Positions 50,655-62,846 are shown, counted from the stretch's first letter. The stretch: DNA of 64,000 bases from Gracilariopsis chorda (GCA_003194525.1 NBIV01000176.1:62001-126000), one strand, 5' to 3'. Notes: generated by a model from the sequence alone, not told the origin. Program-made: numbers and translations.

Positions 50655-51190
50655 GACATGGCACGCTTTAGTGTAGTGCCATTTCATTGGTGTGCATAAC
50701 TATTGCGAATGACATGGCACGCTTTATAGTAGTGCCATGTGCTTGGTGTGCATAACCATGGTAAATGACATAGCACGCGTTAGTGTAGTGCTATTTGATT
50801 GTGTACTGCCATTTCATTGGTGTGCATAACCATGGTAAATGACATAGCACGCTTTAGTGTAGTGCCATTTTATTGGTGTGCATAACCATGGTAAATGGCA
50901 TGGCAGGCTTTAGTGTAGTGCTATTTTAGTGTGCAGTGCCATTTCATTGGTGTGCATAACCATGGTAATTGATATGGCACGCTTTAGTGTAGTGCCATGT
51001 CATTGGTGTGCATAACCATGGTAAATGACATTGCAGGCTTTAGTGTAGTGCTATTTTAGTGTGCAGTGCCATTTCATTGGTGTGCATAACCATGGTAATT
51101 GATATGGCACGCTTTAGTGTAGTGCCATGTCATTGGTGTGCATAACCATGGTGAATCACATGGCACGCTTTAGTGTAGAAACATGGTGTA
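50655..51190. repeat. about 60-bp hairpin satellite array 1
   Basis: About nine imperfect units. Each contains an ACCATGGT palindrome and a hairpin ATGGCAC / GTGCCAT with an 11-nt loop (GCTTTAGTGTA). Several units change both arms together (TAGCAC with GTGCTA). Confidence 0.88.
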
Positions 51191-51211
51191 GTATAGCGTG
51201 CAATGGCATTG

Positions 51212-51257
51212 GTGCACATGACCGTTGACAAATAATAATTAAAACGGTCATGTGCAC
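51212..51257. repeat. 15-bp-stem inverted repeat in Helitron unit 1
   Basis: GTGCACATGACCGTT (51212-51226) and AACGGTCATGTGCAC (51243-51257) are exact reverse complements around an A/T-rich 16-nt loop. The same structure recurs at 53489-53533, 59624-59667 (decayed) and 62847-62892. Confidence 0.92.
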
Positions 51258-51743
51258 TGAATTGCAACGGCTTGGTAACTGTAGTGTAGCGGGTGGGCTA
51301 CTATGGTGAAACGGGTAGGCTACTGTGGCGTGCAAAAGGCGCCAGGTAGAAACGTGTCAGATTATGCGGTGCAAGATGCCGTGCAAAAGGCGCCAGGTGG
51401 AAACGTGTCGCATTATGCGGTGCGAGATGGCTCTTGGACCGCATAAAATCCCACGTTTCCACTTGGCAGCCTCCTTGACGATTTTTCAGCCAATGAGTGG
51501 GCGTTAGCTGACACACAGACAGACAAACTTCCACTTTAGTATAAGTGGGGGGACAAGTTGCTCCATTGCGTGCTTCGCACGCGTTAAGGAGTAAAAGAAG
51601 CATTAGAGTGAAAGAAGTATTTGGGTACCGTGTTTTGGGTAATTTGTTTGTAGAATGCAAGTATTTTTGGAGAGTAAGAAGGAAGAAGAAAAGAAAAAAA
51701 TGAAAGAAAAAGGAAGAGGTTTACTTGAAGCTATCAAGTTCGT

Positions 51744-51970
51744 CTACAAAAAAACTTCGGGGTACACTACATTATTGGTAGAGGTGCTACTGGCAGGGAG
51801 ACAGGCCACGATGTTAGACGGGTTGGTGGTCCGAGAAAAGGCGACGTACAGCTGGCCATGCGTGAAACAGCCATCACGCAAATCCAGTCCGATGCGACCA
51901 CTATACGACTGACCCTGTGCCTTATTGGTAGTGATGGCAAAACAAACATATACTGGCAACTGGGTCTGAT
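51744..51970 (-). pseudogene. Helitron helicase C-terminal remnant
   Basis: Encodes YVCFAITTNKAQGQSYSG, RIGLDLRDGCF and YVAFSRTTNPSN, the last motifs of a PIF1-type helicase. Near-identical to the 3' end of the gene in unit 3. Confidence 0.85.
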
Positions 51971-52317
51971 TTACCAAATAAATAAAAATGTGTGTGCATA
52001 GAAAGTGCGCTTTCAGCTCCGTCATGCAACGCATGATCGAAGGCAATGGTAATAGGTGCTCTGCCCGCGGGCGTTTCACGCCCGCCTGCAGAACACCACA
52101 GCACCGCCGCATGCAGTTCATAGATGCTGGTATGGCAAAGGCATGCTTTGCACGCGGGCGTTTCACGCCCCGCGTGCAGACTGCCCCACTGCCTCGGCAC
52201 AAAGTCTGCAGAGGCTGTTATGTCACGCTACGCTTTGGGCGGGTAGATTAGATCTGTATATTTTAACATTTGCAAGGAAAATGCCACCATCGTGCAGGGC
52301 ATACTCGTGTACCATGA

Positions 52318-52440
52318 CACCTAGCATCGTCGCCCTTCGAGTCAATACGCCTAGTATAATCGTGCCTCGTATCGTCGCGCCTAGCATCGTCGCGCTTAGG
52401 ATCGTCACGTGCAGTATCGTGGCGTCTAGCATCGTGGAGC
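52318..52440. repeat. 15-bp minisatellite in unit 2
   Basis: Imperfect CCTAGCATCGTCGCG units. Same position in the unit as at 50026-50115. Confidence 0.8.
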
Positions 52441-52974
52441 ATTTTTGTGCAGAACCTCATTTAGGGTAGCATGGCGTGCTGCTCAGGTATTGTGGCTTCT
52501 ATGGTATCGAGCTTTGAAGATGAAGCTGTAGAGCATTGCTTGGTAAACGGAAGTAGAATCGTCGCGCATTCCACTATGTCGCATAATTTCTTCATGTAGA
52601 ACATGGTCAAGCATAGCTTGGTTGCGCGGAGCATCGTAGAAAGCAGCATTGCGTGTGGCAATTATGCAGTAAACTATGCTACCGTGCGGAAGTAAAACCT
52701 TCGCGTATACTGCAGCATTTTAGAGCATCATCGTGCCTAGAATCGTCGCGCATCGAATCATTACACATAGCTTTGTTCTTCTTACCATTGTCGCGCCTGG
52801 CATCGTCGTGTAGAGCATGGTTACGTAAAGCGTTGGTTAAGAGATCACTGCGTAATGCTCTATGGTGTAGAGGATTATAGACATGCCGGCAATTAAATGC
52901 GTGTATACTTATGTCAAGCAATGTTTCATTTGTAGAGTAACTAAAGCAAAAGAAAGGGGAGCGCTCAGCGCGCG

Positions 52975-53475
52975 AATGACATGGCACGCTTTTGTGTGGT
53001 GCCATTTTATTGGTGTGCCTAACCATGGTGAATAACATGGCACACTTTAGTGTAGTGCTATTTTATTGGAGTGCATAACCATGGTGAATGACATGGCACG
53101 CTTTTGTGTGGTGCCATTTTATTGGTGTGCCTAACCATGGTGAATAACATGGCACGCTTTAGTGTAGTGCTATTTTATTGGAGTGCATAACCATGGTGAA
53201 TGACATGGCACGCTTTAGTGTAGTGCCATTTTGTTGGTGTGCATTACCATGGTGAGTGACATGGCACGCTTTATTTTAGTGCCACTTTATTGGTGTGCAT
53301 AACCATGGTACTTAAAATGGCACGGTTTATCGTAGTGTCATTTAATTATGGTGAATGACATGGCAAGCTTTATTGTAGTGCCATTTCATTGGTGTGCATA
53401 CCCATGGTGAGTGACATGGCACGCTTTAGTGTAGTGCCATTTTATTGGTGTGCATAACCATGGTGTAGTGTAGCT
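52975..53475. repeat. about 60-bp hairpin satellite array 2
   Basis: About eight units of the same satellite as array 1, with local higher-order duplication (52985-53100 is repeated as 53090-53215). Confidence 0.88.
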
Positions 53476-53488
53476 TGCAATGCGATTG

Positions 53489-53533
53489 GTGCACATGACC
53501 GTTGAAAAATAGTAATCAAAACGGTCATGTGCA
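53489..53533. repeat. 15-bp-stem inverted repeat in unit 2
   Basis: Exact GTGCACATGACCGTT / AACGGTCATGTGCAC pair with an A-rich loop. Same relative position as in unit 1. Confidence 0.92.
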
Positions 53534-54030
53534 CTGCACTGCAACGGCTTTGTTACTGTAATATAGTGGGTGGGCTACTATGGTCAAACGGCTAGGCTAC
53601 TGTGGCGTGCAGAAGACGCCAAGTGGAAACGTGTCGGATTATGCGGTGCAAGATGGCGTGCAAAAGGCACCAGGTGGAAACGTGTTGCATTATGCGGTGC
53701 AAGATGCCTCTTGGAGCGCATAAAATTCCACGTTTCTACTTGGCAGCCTCCTTGGCGATTTTGCAGCCAATGAGTGAGCGTTAGCTGACAGACAGACACA
53801 CAGACAGACAAACTTCCGCTTTAGTATAAGTGGGGGGACAAGTGGCTCCATTGCGTGCTTCGCACGCGTTAAGGAGTAAAAGAAGCATTAGAGTGAAATT
53901 AGTATTTGGGTAGGGTGTTTTGGGTAGTCGGTTTGTAGAATGCAAGTATTTTTGGGGAGGGAGAGGGGAGAAGAAAAGAAAAAATGAAAGAAAAAAGAAG
54001 AGGTTTACTTAAAGCTATCAAGTTCGTCTA

Positions 54031-57000
54031 CGAAGGAACTTCGGGGTACACTACATTACTGGTAGAGGTCCTACCGGCAGGGAGACAGGCCACGATGTTG
54101 GACGGGTTGGTGGTCCGAGAAAAGGCGACGTACAGCTGGCCATGTGGGAAACAGCCATCACGCAAATCCAGTCCGATGCGACCACTATACGACTGACCCT
54201 GTGCCTTATTGGTAGTGATGGCAAAACAGACACGTACTGGGAACTGGGTGCAAGTGAAGTTGGGAACCGGAAATTTGTCGTCTCCAGGTCCACAGGGCAT
54301 GCGTGGCAGGCATAGTGCGTTGCCACAATTCACTCCAGAAGCGAGTCAAAGGAACAGTGCGTTGCTTTGCATGTCTTCTACGGTATAGATGGCACCATTG
54401 ACATGGCCGTTTGAGGGATCCAAGTTGCGAAGGAGCATAATCACAAAGCCCTTTTTGAGTTTGAGGCGGTGGTCCGGCAGCGCTGACCAGGCAGTCAGAG
54501 TGTTGAGCATCTCGACAGGGTACTGCAGGGCAGCACCCGTCGTCGTCGCTCACCTTGTCTGCACTGAGGTACGTGCCATACGCGCCAGGTATCATGTGGC
54601 CTACATAGTCGTTGAGCTCTGGTAGGCGATAGTTTCGTGCGGTTACAATCACCGTTGACGTTAGCCAATCTGCATCTATGTCCCTTTGAGCGATACCATG
54701 AAAGACCATACGCCTCATGGTGCGGAACGACTCCACACATTGTACGGACTCTGGGAGGTTGAAGGGGTGCTTCGGCGGGACAGTGCCTGGCAGTCTGCCC
54801 TCTCCAATCTGCAAGAGGGTGTTTGGAAACTGCAGTTCCTCCTGTGTCGCTGTGGGGTTTCGACGGAGCGCAGAAAGGCGCATGTTCTCAGTCAATCTCA
54901 AGGTGCGAAAGTGAGAAAAGAGACTTGAGCGTTTGATGCATGCGTTGACGATCACTGATCGAGAGCCGCCAGGAACAACGGGAAGGATCTGCCGAAAGTA
55001 CTCAGAAAGCAATACGAACTTGCCTCCAAAGGGGAGCTGCAAGCGCGTTATGTCATGGAGAGTGCGGTCTACGGCTTCGATGCAGAAGCGATGACACATT
55101 ACAATCTCGTCCCAGATAATGAGGTCGACGTTCTTCATCCAAGTGGCCAGGTGAGAGTTGACCGGGATGTTGCACGTGCTCTCAGCGGTGGCTGGGATGG
55201 GAATCCTGAACACGGAATGGGGCGTCCGATTGCCCTCAAGCAGTATGGCTGCTACAGCAGACGTGGCTACCGTAAGGACCGACTTGCCACGAAGCCGTAA
55301 CGTGGCCTGAATTGCCTGGGAGAGGAAGTTCTTGCCGGTTCTACCCGGAGCATCCAAGAAGAAGACGCGAGTGGTTGGCTGCGTTGGCGTAGAAGGACCT
55401 CCAAGACCCTGCAAGCTCTCCGCAGACACGCCCGGAAGGATGGCCCCCACGACGGTATTGAACGCCAGACGCTGACGCCCATTGAAGAGAGGGAGGGCAG
55501 CTTGCACATTGTCGTTCAGCTCCGACTGGATTTGCTGCGGAGACCGAGTTGGAGCGCGCATTTCCGGTAGGTCCTGCATGGGTGTCGGAAGACCGTACGA
55601 TGACAGAGACGCCAATGGGCCACCGATTTCTTGCAATGCCTTTTGCACTTCTACGAGAACGTAAGAGCTGGCTCTTTCGTCGTCTGCCAGTGCGTGCATC
55701 ATGCCGCGATGTCGAGCGCGTATATCCTGCAGGAACATCGATAGATGGCGCTCCCACAGAGAACGGGAGTCTGACGGCTCGCAGTAAAGCAAGTTGGTGG
55801 CAAACAAATGAGAGAGTGGAACAAATGAGGAGCGAAAGGACTCGCGTAGTGCCCGTCTCCACTCGCTGTCGTCGGCGAGAAGGCCCATCTTGAGGCAGGC
55901 CTCCCTGAAGCTACCACACTGCTGACCATCCACGTTGCAGAGATGCTGAAAGGAAGTAGCACCCGCTGTATGGGTCAAGAGTAAGCGGAGGTAGTACCGC
56001 TCACCCTCTCGTGGACTGGCAGTGTAAATGCGCCCAACTACATGCGCACCGCTGCAAGTGAATTCGTATAGATTGACTGTTGCGGCGGCCACTGAGGAGG
56101 AGGTGGGCTGGCTTCGAGACACCGAACGACGTCGGAGACATGCACGCGGCTCCCAGCATTTGTTTGATTTGTTCCAAGTAAAGTACCTCGGGAACTGGGC
56201 ATAAGGGATATGCTCTGCGCCGGGGTACTTTTGGTTGGCCACAAACCACTCAGTCAGCTTGGTTCCTGCCCGCTCTATGTTAGCAGAAGAGTGCTCGTCG
56301 CCTTCCTGGAAGAACACCGTATGGTGATCTTCCAAGTGTACTTCAAGCCGCACGACGGGTGTATTGCGATGGGCAATGTCGAACGCAAGCAACCACCACA
56401 CTGCTTCGGAGGCTGACACATACCGTGCGTCCTGGAAGTTCTGGATCTCGTCATGGCGTCCGTTCTCATCTACAATCTCCATGGTGATTCTGTCAGATCT
56501 CTTGCACACATACTTGAAGAGATACTTGATACTGCCAAGTTGCAATACGCATAGCTCAACGTTGATGTGGCATGCAAACCGGCGGAGAAGCTCTGGGCAA
56601 TGTGAAACCACCCACGAATTGTCCAACGTCATTACGCGCTGTCGACGGCCGACCCTGCAGCTTCGTTCAACAGACACCCCGCCCTCGGAAGGAGCGCGTC
56701 TTTTGTAGCTGATGTAGTACTCATTCTCAAGCTGTGCAGTTTCAGAGCAAAACGGCTTCGGAAAGTGATTCAAGCATGTCAGCTCGCGCATGAACAGCGC
56801 TGACCGTTTGCTTCCACCGCACGGAGTGTGAATCATGTGCTTGAGCACCAACTCTTGTAAGGTGGCGTCGGAGGAAGCAGAAATCTCAGCTGAGATGAGC
56901 TCGTCAATGTGAGCAGGGTCTCGGAGCTGCTGCTTTGCATCTTCGTTGAGGAAGAAGATAATGTGCGCGTGCGGTAGGCCTCGCTTTTGGAACTTGATTA

Positions 57001-58921
57001 CGCGCACGTGAGCAAGAACGGCTCCAAAGAATTGTTCATCAATGACAAACGACATCAAGGCTTTCATCTTGAGACGAAACACTCGAGCAAAAAGATCGGG
57101 TCGATCGGGAGCGCTCTGACCATCGAACAGCGCCCTTGTGATCTCAGGCCAGTTCGGATTGCACGTCATCGTGAGAAAGATATCGGGATGCCCAATGGTG
57201 TTGGATATGGCGATGATGTCGTGCATTTGCTGTCTCATATATCGGTCACCTCCTACAAATGTGGAGGGGAACACGAACAGTCGTCCAGCGCGAACAGCAT
57301 CGGCCTCATCCACGCCCAGCAGAGAGTCACCCAGGCTCTCCCGCAGGGATGTACAGTCCGCAGCTCGAAGTCTGTCCTGGTTTTGTCGCAAGTAAGACAA
57401 ACGCTCCGACTCAACCTTGCAGAACTGGTCAACCATGTACTGTTGGAAGAGCCGTTTGCCGCGTACAATCGTATTGAACTCGGTCGGTCTCTCGAAAAGC
57501 TGCCACGAATAATACATCAGCGGAGTCACCTTCTTCTCTTGCGAGGCGTTTGGTGGGCAATACCTCATCTCAAAGTGCGATCCGTCCTGGCCACATGGGA
57601 AGAAAAGAACGTAGCTCAAGGGTTCGTACGATCTGGGACTGACGGGGATAGTGTCCAGCACCTCATCACCATTTAGAGTAGGCTCTCCACGCCTATGCAC
57701 AACAATATCGTGCGTCCCAAATTGGCTGTCCTCGTTCCCTGGAATGATGGCGGCTACTTGCGACGCCTCGGGCCGGTTGTAGCAACGAACATGCTCGCCG
57801 TGGGGCCTTCTATCAGCATGGGTCACCATCTGATACGTTATTGCTGGCATATCGGTGATAACCCACTCGTGCAGGCTGCAGAATGTCTGCACGTATGGAT
57901 TCCCCGTGTGCAGCATGGCTGCCAACTGAGACAACAGTTCCGGTTGGAGGCGGGGCAGCAACCCCGCTCGCCTCGCAGACTGGGCGTCATAGTCGTTGTC
58001 ATAGATGTACACGGACAGACATGGGGGCTGGACACCCTGAGCGGGAATGAGCGGACCCATGTAGTGATAGATCTGTCCCTGTATGGTGATCGTAGGATTG
58101 AAGGTAGAGTCTCCTGAACCACGGCTCACCCAGTATGCCTTGACGGAAGCCATAGACATAACTGTGTTGTAGGCACGGATCTCAGCACGAAAGTGGTTCT
58201 CTCGGGGCCCAGTCGCTGTCAGCAGTTGGCGAAGAAGAGGCGGAGGCTCCAGAAGCGCAGAGAAGCTGAGATGCCTCTTTGCGCAGCACTGCGAGAAAAG
58301 AGGTTGCGAGCGGGAGCTGCTCACAACCCTTTCCTCTTTGAAATGCAGTGCCTTGCAAAAGCGGTACTCTACATTCATGAGACTGAGGTCCATGTAGCCA
58401 ATCTCGTCTACATCATCCGATCAAAACAATCTACGGGCGACATTTCGGCTCTCGCGCTCAGCTTCAAGCTGCTGTTTTCGATCAGCTGTGCTCTCAAGCT
58501 CTCTTGATGCCTGTCTAGATGTTCTTTCAGAGTGATGGCGAGAATGTTCAGCAGCGGGGTCATCCTGTTGCCTTGCAGCACGATGGGCGTCACGATCGTT
58601 TGCCTGACGATTTGCGCGAATATCTGGCGTCTCTGAAGCTCGTACCAAAGCAGTGGCTGTACGGTTGGCCTCATGAACGTCACCAGTGTGCGCGGCGGAC
58701 TTTCTAGCCCTCCTTCTTCGCGCACGTTCCCTATCAGCTGCTCTTCGTGCTTCACGCTGTTCCTCAGTTTCATTTGGCCTCCTTATGGCTGCTCGCTGTC
58801 TATCATGACGTTTCCTCTCTGCCTGTTGCTCACTGGACTCTGCTCGACGTCTTGCAGCAGTACATTGACGGTTCTGCTCACGCCTGGCATCGCCTGAAGC
58901 ACTGGGCTGAGTTGGAGGCAT
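54031..58921 (-). pseudogene. Helitron Rep/helicase, decayed
   Basis: One gene of about 1630 codons from the ATG at 58921. The N-terminus is Arg/Glu-rich with a repeated ER-R-AADRERARRRRA-type pattern. An in-frame TGA at 58421-58423 follows. The 1395-codon ORF (58393-54206) then shows the helitron-like N domain (SYEPLSYVLFFPCGQDG), the HUH nuclease motif GLPHAHIIFF near residue 474, and the two-Tyr motif YLFKYVCK near 626. Helicase Walker A is altered (DAPGRTGKN instead of GGTGKT) near 1018, and Walker B is LIIWDE near 1093. A frameshift near 54330 moves the reading to the last motifs FAITTNKAQGQSYSG and YVAFSRTTNP. Rolling-circle replication activity is probably lost. Confidence 0.88.
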
Positions 58922-58924
58922 TGT

Positions 58925-59918
58925 AAAAGAACTTAAGCACACGACACAAAAGAAAAACTGTCCAAAGACCGGCAAAGCAAAAAAAGAAAAGAAGAAAAAA
59001 AGAAAATAAGGATATGGTCGAGAACAGTAGTGCTACGAGCTGCCAAACCCTTTTATGCACCTAGCACCGAAGTTTTGGATCGTTGCAACGAAGATAGAAT
59101 ATCTTGACCACAAAGAAACTGCCTAGATTGGGAACTGACCTGTACAGAGTAAACAGGGGGCCGTTCCTGGAGAGTCTGCCAGGACTGCGAGATTTACAAT
59201 CCCAAAATCGCTAGGCAAATCTGTGCTGGACGTACTTTAGTCCGAAGACCGTTTCCCTTTAACAGTTCCTTAGATCCAGACAGAGCCGCTTTTGCTCGAC
59301 TCGTACGCTGTTGTCCCCTTTCTAGACTCTTCAAGGGCTACTCCTTCCGTGCAAAGCACGTTTTGTGGGGAGCTATCGTACCTCACGTGAACGCCACCCA
59401 GAAATCGTTGCCGAACCAAATAAATCTGGATGACGAACGCGTTGTTTGGTGAGAAAGTTAAACTTAACAGATCCCGCCGGTACCACCAGCGTACCTTTTT
59501 CAGACGTCCTGACTCGTCCAGAGTGCTAGAAACCACACCGTAGGTTAACAACAGGGAAGAAGAACGCGAGCGCTCAGTGGGCGAGTGCATTGCACGCTTT
59601 TGTATAGCGTGCAATGCGATTAGTTCACATGACCGTTGAAAAATAGTAATTAAAACGGTCATGGGCACTGCACTGCAACGGGTCGGTTACTGCAGTGTAA
59701 CGGGTGGGCTACTTTGGTCAAACAGGTAGGCTACTGTGGCGTGCAAAAGGCGCCAGTTGGAAACGTGTCGCATTATGCAGTGCAAGATGCCTCTTGGAGC
59801 GCATAAAACGCCACGTTTCCACTTGGCAGTCTCCTTCTCGATTTTGCAGCCAATGAGTGGGCGTTAGCTGACACACAGAAAGACAGACAGACAAACATTG
59901 TCTTTAGTAAGGGGAGAG
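58925..59918. other. 5' region of coding Helitron unit 3
   Basis: No further gene recognised. 58980-59010 is A-rich. A partial satellite unit and the decayed inverted repeat (59624-59667) precede the unit 5' end, which carries a CGTGCAAAAGGCGCCA block also present in the other units. Confidence 0.45.
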
Positions 59919-60595
59919 AAGTGGCTCCATTGCGTGCTTAGCACGCGTTAAGGAGTAAAAGAAGCATTAGAGTCAAAGGAGTATTTGGGTAGCGTGTTTA
60001 GCTCCTGTGCATGCTTTGCACGCAGGCGTTAGGATTGAACAGGTGACCGTCCCTTCAGTGGTGGAGAAAAGCTTCATAGATGGGTTGATTTACGTAATAC
60101 GTAGAAATAGAAATTGTGTGCATAGAAAGTGCGCTTTCAGCTCCGTCATGCAACTCATGATCGAAGGCAATGGTAATAGCGTGCTCTGCACGCGGGTGTT
60201 TAACGCCCGCGTGCAGAGCACCCCACCGCCGCTGCATGCAATTCTTAGACGCTGATATGGCAATGGAATGCTTTGCACGCTGGCGTTTCACGCCCCGCGT
60301 GCAGACTGCCCCACCGTCTCGGCACGCAGTCTGCAGAGGTTGCTATGTCATGGTACGCTTCGGGCGTGTAGATGAGATCTGTATAGCTTAACATTTGGGA
60401 GGAAAGTGCCACCGTCTTGCAAAGCATAGTCGTTTGTAGCGCTTTCGTACATAGCATTATTGAACAGATTGGCAGTGCCGCCTTTAATATACCTTGTATT
60501 GCATCAGAGCATCAGATAGCCTTCGCAAGCGCGTATGAGAAGGTATTGTGGCTTCTATTGCATCGAAATTTCAGCATGATTCTGTAGAGTGATAC

Positions 60596-60715
60596 CTAGC
60601 ATCGTCGCTCCTCGAATCATCGCGCCTGGTATCATGGCGCCTAACATCGTCGCGCCTAGCATTTTGGTGCTTAGCATTGTCGCGCCCAATATCCTGGCGT
60701 GTAGCATCGTCGAGC
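60596..60715. repeat. 15-bp minisatellite in unit 4
   Basis: Imperfect CCTAGCATCGTCGCG units. A second block at 61010-61080 ends at the element B insertion. Confidence 0.8.
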
Positions 60716-61081
60716 ATTCTTGTGCAGAACCTCATTTAGGGTAACATGGCGGGCTGCTCAGGTATTGTGGCTTCTATGACATCAAGCTTTGAAGATGAAG
60801 CTGTAGAGCATTGCCTGGTAAACGGAAGAAGTATCGTCGTGCATTCCAGTATGGTGCATAAAGTGTTCGTGTAGAACATGGTCAAGTATAGCTTTGTAGC
60901 GCGGAGCATCGTAGAAGGCAGCCCTGCGTGTGGCAATTATGCAGTAAAGTATGCCACCGTGTGAAACTAAAACCGTCGCGTATATTGCAGCAGTTTATAG
61001 CATTGTCGTGCTTAGCACCCTCGCTCCTCAAATCATCGCGCCTAGCCTTGTCTCGTTTACAATTATCGCGCCTAGCATCGT

Positions 61082-61907
61082 TGTGGTGCAACGCCCCAAA
61101 GGGGAGAAACACCGAAAGACGTTCGGGATCTTTCCTCCGTGGAGGTGAACCCAGTTGGGTAGAGCCCCTCTAGGGGTGGCACGGCGGAACCGGTTTGTGA
61201 GACCGAGGTCACCCTTCGCGACTAGCGCAAGAGGGTTTAGGACAAGAATCGGTATCCGCGAGAGCGGGAATGCGTCCTCGCCAGAGGTAGGTTTCCACGT
61301 AAGTGGGGGTGTGTGAGCGGGTGCGCACACGAGAGCGGCGGATAGCGGGAGGTGCTACCCTAAAAAGGGGAAGAACGAAGGGCGAAGAGGAGGAAGAGAG
61401 GACGAAGTGAGTCGCGAGAGTGACGGGGGCGAACGGCAATGCCGGTAACAATATCCCTATACAGGGCGAAACACCAATGCAATTGGAATAATATGATTCC
61501 CAGTGGTGGGTCCCTTTAGATGTGCAAGGGGGTTAGATGTCCCGTGGTTCACGACGTTTCCCTCCAGGGAAAAGTAGAGCACGCTCGCAAGCGGTAACAA
61601 CTAGAGCCAATTCCCCAGGTTGGGGTCCTTTGTTGGGGAAGGTTTACTGGTGCGACGGCAGTTCGCCGTTGCAATAAGTACTAGCTTCCCAGAAATGGGT
61701 GCGAATATAATAAATAAAATCAACTAAAATACTCCACATTTCGTGGCAACATCCACTACTGTGACCAACCGCCAATTGGCCCAAAACCGTGTCCCACGTG
61801 TTCATAACCACCATTTTGGGGCGTAGTTCATATAAATACTACACAACCGATAATATCGGGAAAGCGTTCAAGTACCAAGAATCCCTCCCTGAGGGCATTG
61901 CACTACA
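61082..61907 (+). mobile_element. internally deleted derivative of element B
   Basis: Starts with TGTGGTGCAACGCCCC, almost the element B left terminus. It jumps at once to sequence equivalent to 47768 (end of the polyprotein), and continues through the 3' non-coding region and the full right 241-bp repeat (61667-61907), ending GCATTGCACTACA. Flanks ATCGT (left) and ATCCT (right) look like a 5-bp target duplication with one mismatch. The empty site can be read in unit 1 near 50468-50480. No coding capacity. Confidence 0.85.
61667..61907 (-). repeat. element B terminal repeat, third copy (241 bp)
   Basis: Same length and orientation as the right repeat of element B. Its inner edge again overlaps a hairpin (TGCGACGGC AGTTC GCCGTTGCA). 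Confidence 0.92.
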
Positions 61908-62084
61908 ATCCTCGTAAAGAGGATGTTTATGTGGAGCGTCGTTTAGGAGACCACTGCGTACTGCTCTATGGTGTAGAGGAGAATATTCATGCCGGCAAGT
62001 AAATGCGTGTTTACTTATGTCGAGCAATGGCATATTTGAAGGGTAATTAAAGCGAAGGAAAGGAAAGCGCTCAGCGCCCGAATG

Positions 62085-62830
62085 ACATTGAACATTTTAG
62101 TGTAGTGCAATTTCCGTGATGTACATGACCATGGTGAATGACATGGCATGCTTTAGTTTAGTGCTATTTTATTGGTGTCGATAAAGATGGTGAATGACAG
62201 GGCACGCTTTATTGTAGTGCCATTTTATTGGTGTGCATAAACATGGTAGTTAAAATGGCACGCTTCATTGCAATGCCATTTAATCATGGGGAATGACATG
62301 GCACGCTTTATTGTAGTGCCATTTTATTGGTGTGCATAACCATGGTGAATGACAAGGCACGCTTTAGTGTAGTGCAATTTTTTAGAGTGCATAACCATGG
62401 GAAGTAAAATGGCACGCTTTATTGTAGTGCCATTAAATCATGGTGAATGACATGGCACGCTTTATTGTAGTGCCATTTTATTGGTGTGCATAACCATGGT
62501 GAGTGACATGAAACGCTTTAGTGTAGTGCAATTTCTTGGAGTGCATAAACATGGTAATTAAAATGGCACGCTTTATTGTAGTGCCATTTAACCATGGTGA
62601 ATGACATGGCACGCTTTATTGTAGTGCCATTTTATTGGTGTGCATAACCATTGTGAATGACATGGCACGCTTTATAGTAGTGCCATGTGCTTGGTGTGCA
62701 TAACCATTGTGAATGACATGGCACGCTTTATAGTAGTGCCATGTGCTTGGTGTGCATAACCATTGTGAATGACATAACCCGCGTTATTGTAGTGCCATTT
62801 CCTTGGTTTGCATAACCATAGTGTAGTATA
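62085..62830. repeat. about 60-bp hairpin satellite array 3
   Basis: About twelve units. Many have an extended stem (AAATGGCAC / GTGCCATTT). Higher-order repeats of two to three units are visible. Confidence 0.88.
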
Positions 62831-62846
62831 CCGTCCAATGTTATTG

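Larger units (their letters stand above)
49351..51554 (-). mobile_element. non-autonomous Helitron unit 1
   Basis: 2204 bp. From the 3' hairpin end: GC-rich hairpin blocks, the CCTAGCATCGTCG minisatellite, an A/T-mixed core, a roughly 60-bp satellite array, the GTGCACATGACCGTT inverted repeat, and the 5' end. No helicase remnant is recognisable. It abuts the gypsy-A integrase without a spacer. Confidence 0.65.
51555..53839 (-). mobile_element. non-autonomous Helitron unit 2 with helicase C-terminal remnant
   Basis: 2285 bp with the same internal order as unit 1. It retains about 230 bp of the helicase 3' end (about 51740-51970), coding CFAITTNKAQGQSYSG and QLYVAFSRTTNP, so it arose by internal deletion of a coding Helitron. 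Confidence 0.75.
53840..59918 (-). mobile_element. coding Helitron unit 3
   Basis: 6079 bp with the full-length but broken Rep/helicase gene. It shares both ends with its neighbours. The roughly 60-bp satellite is nearly absent here (only a partial unit near 59575-59615), so the satellite expanded in the short units. Confidence 0.75.

Noticed and set aside
50655-51190. CRISPR-like array
   Set aside because: Units are contiguous imperfect tandem repeats without unique spacers, in a eukaryotic transposon context.
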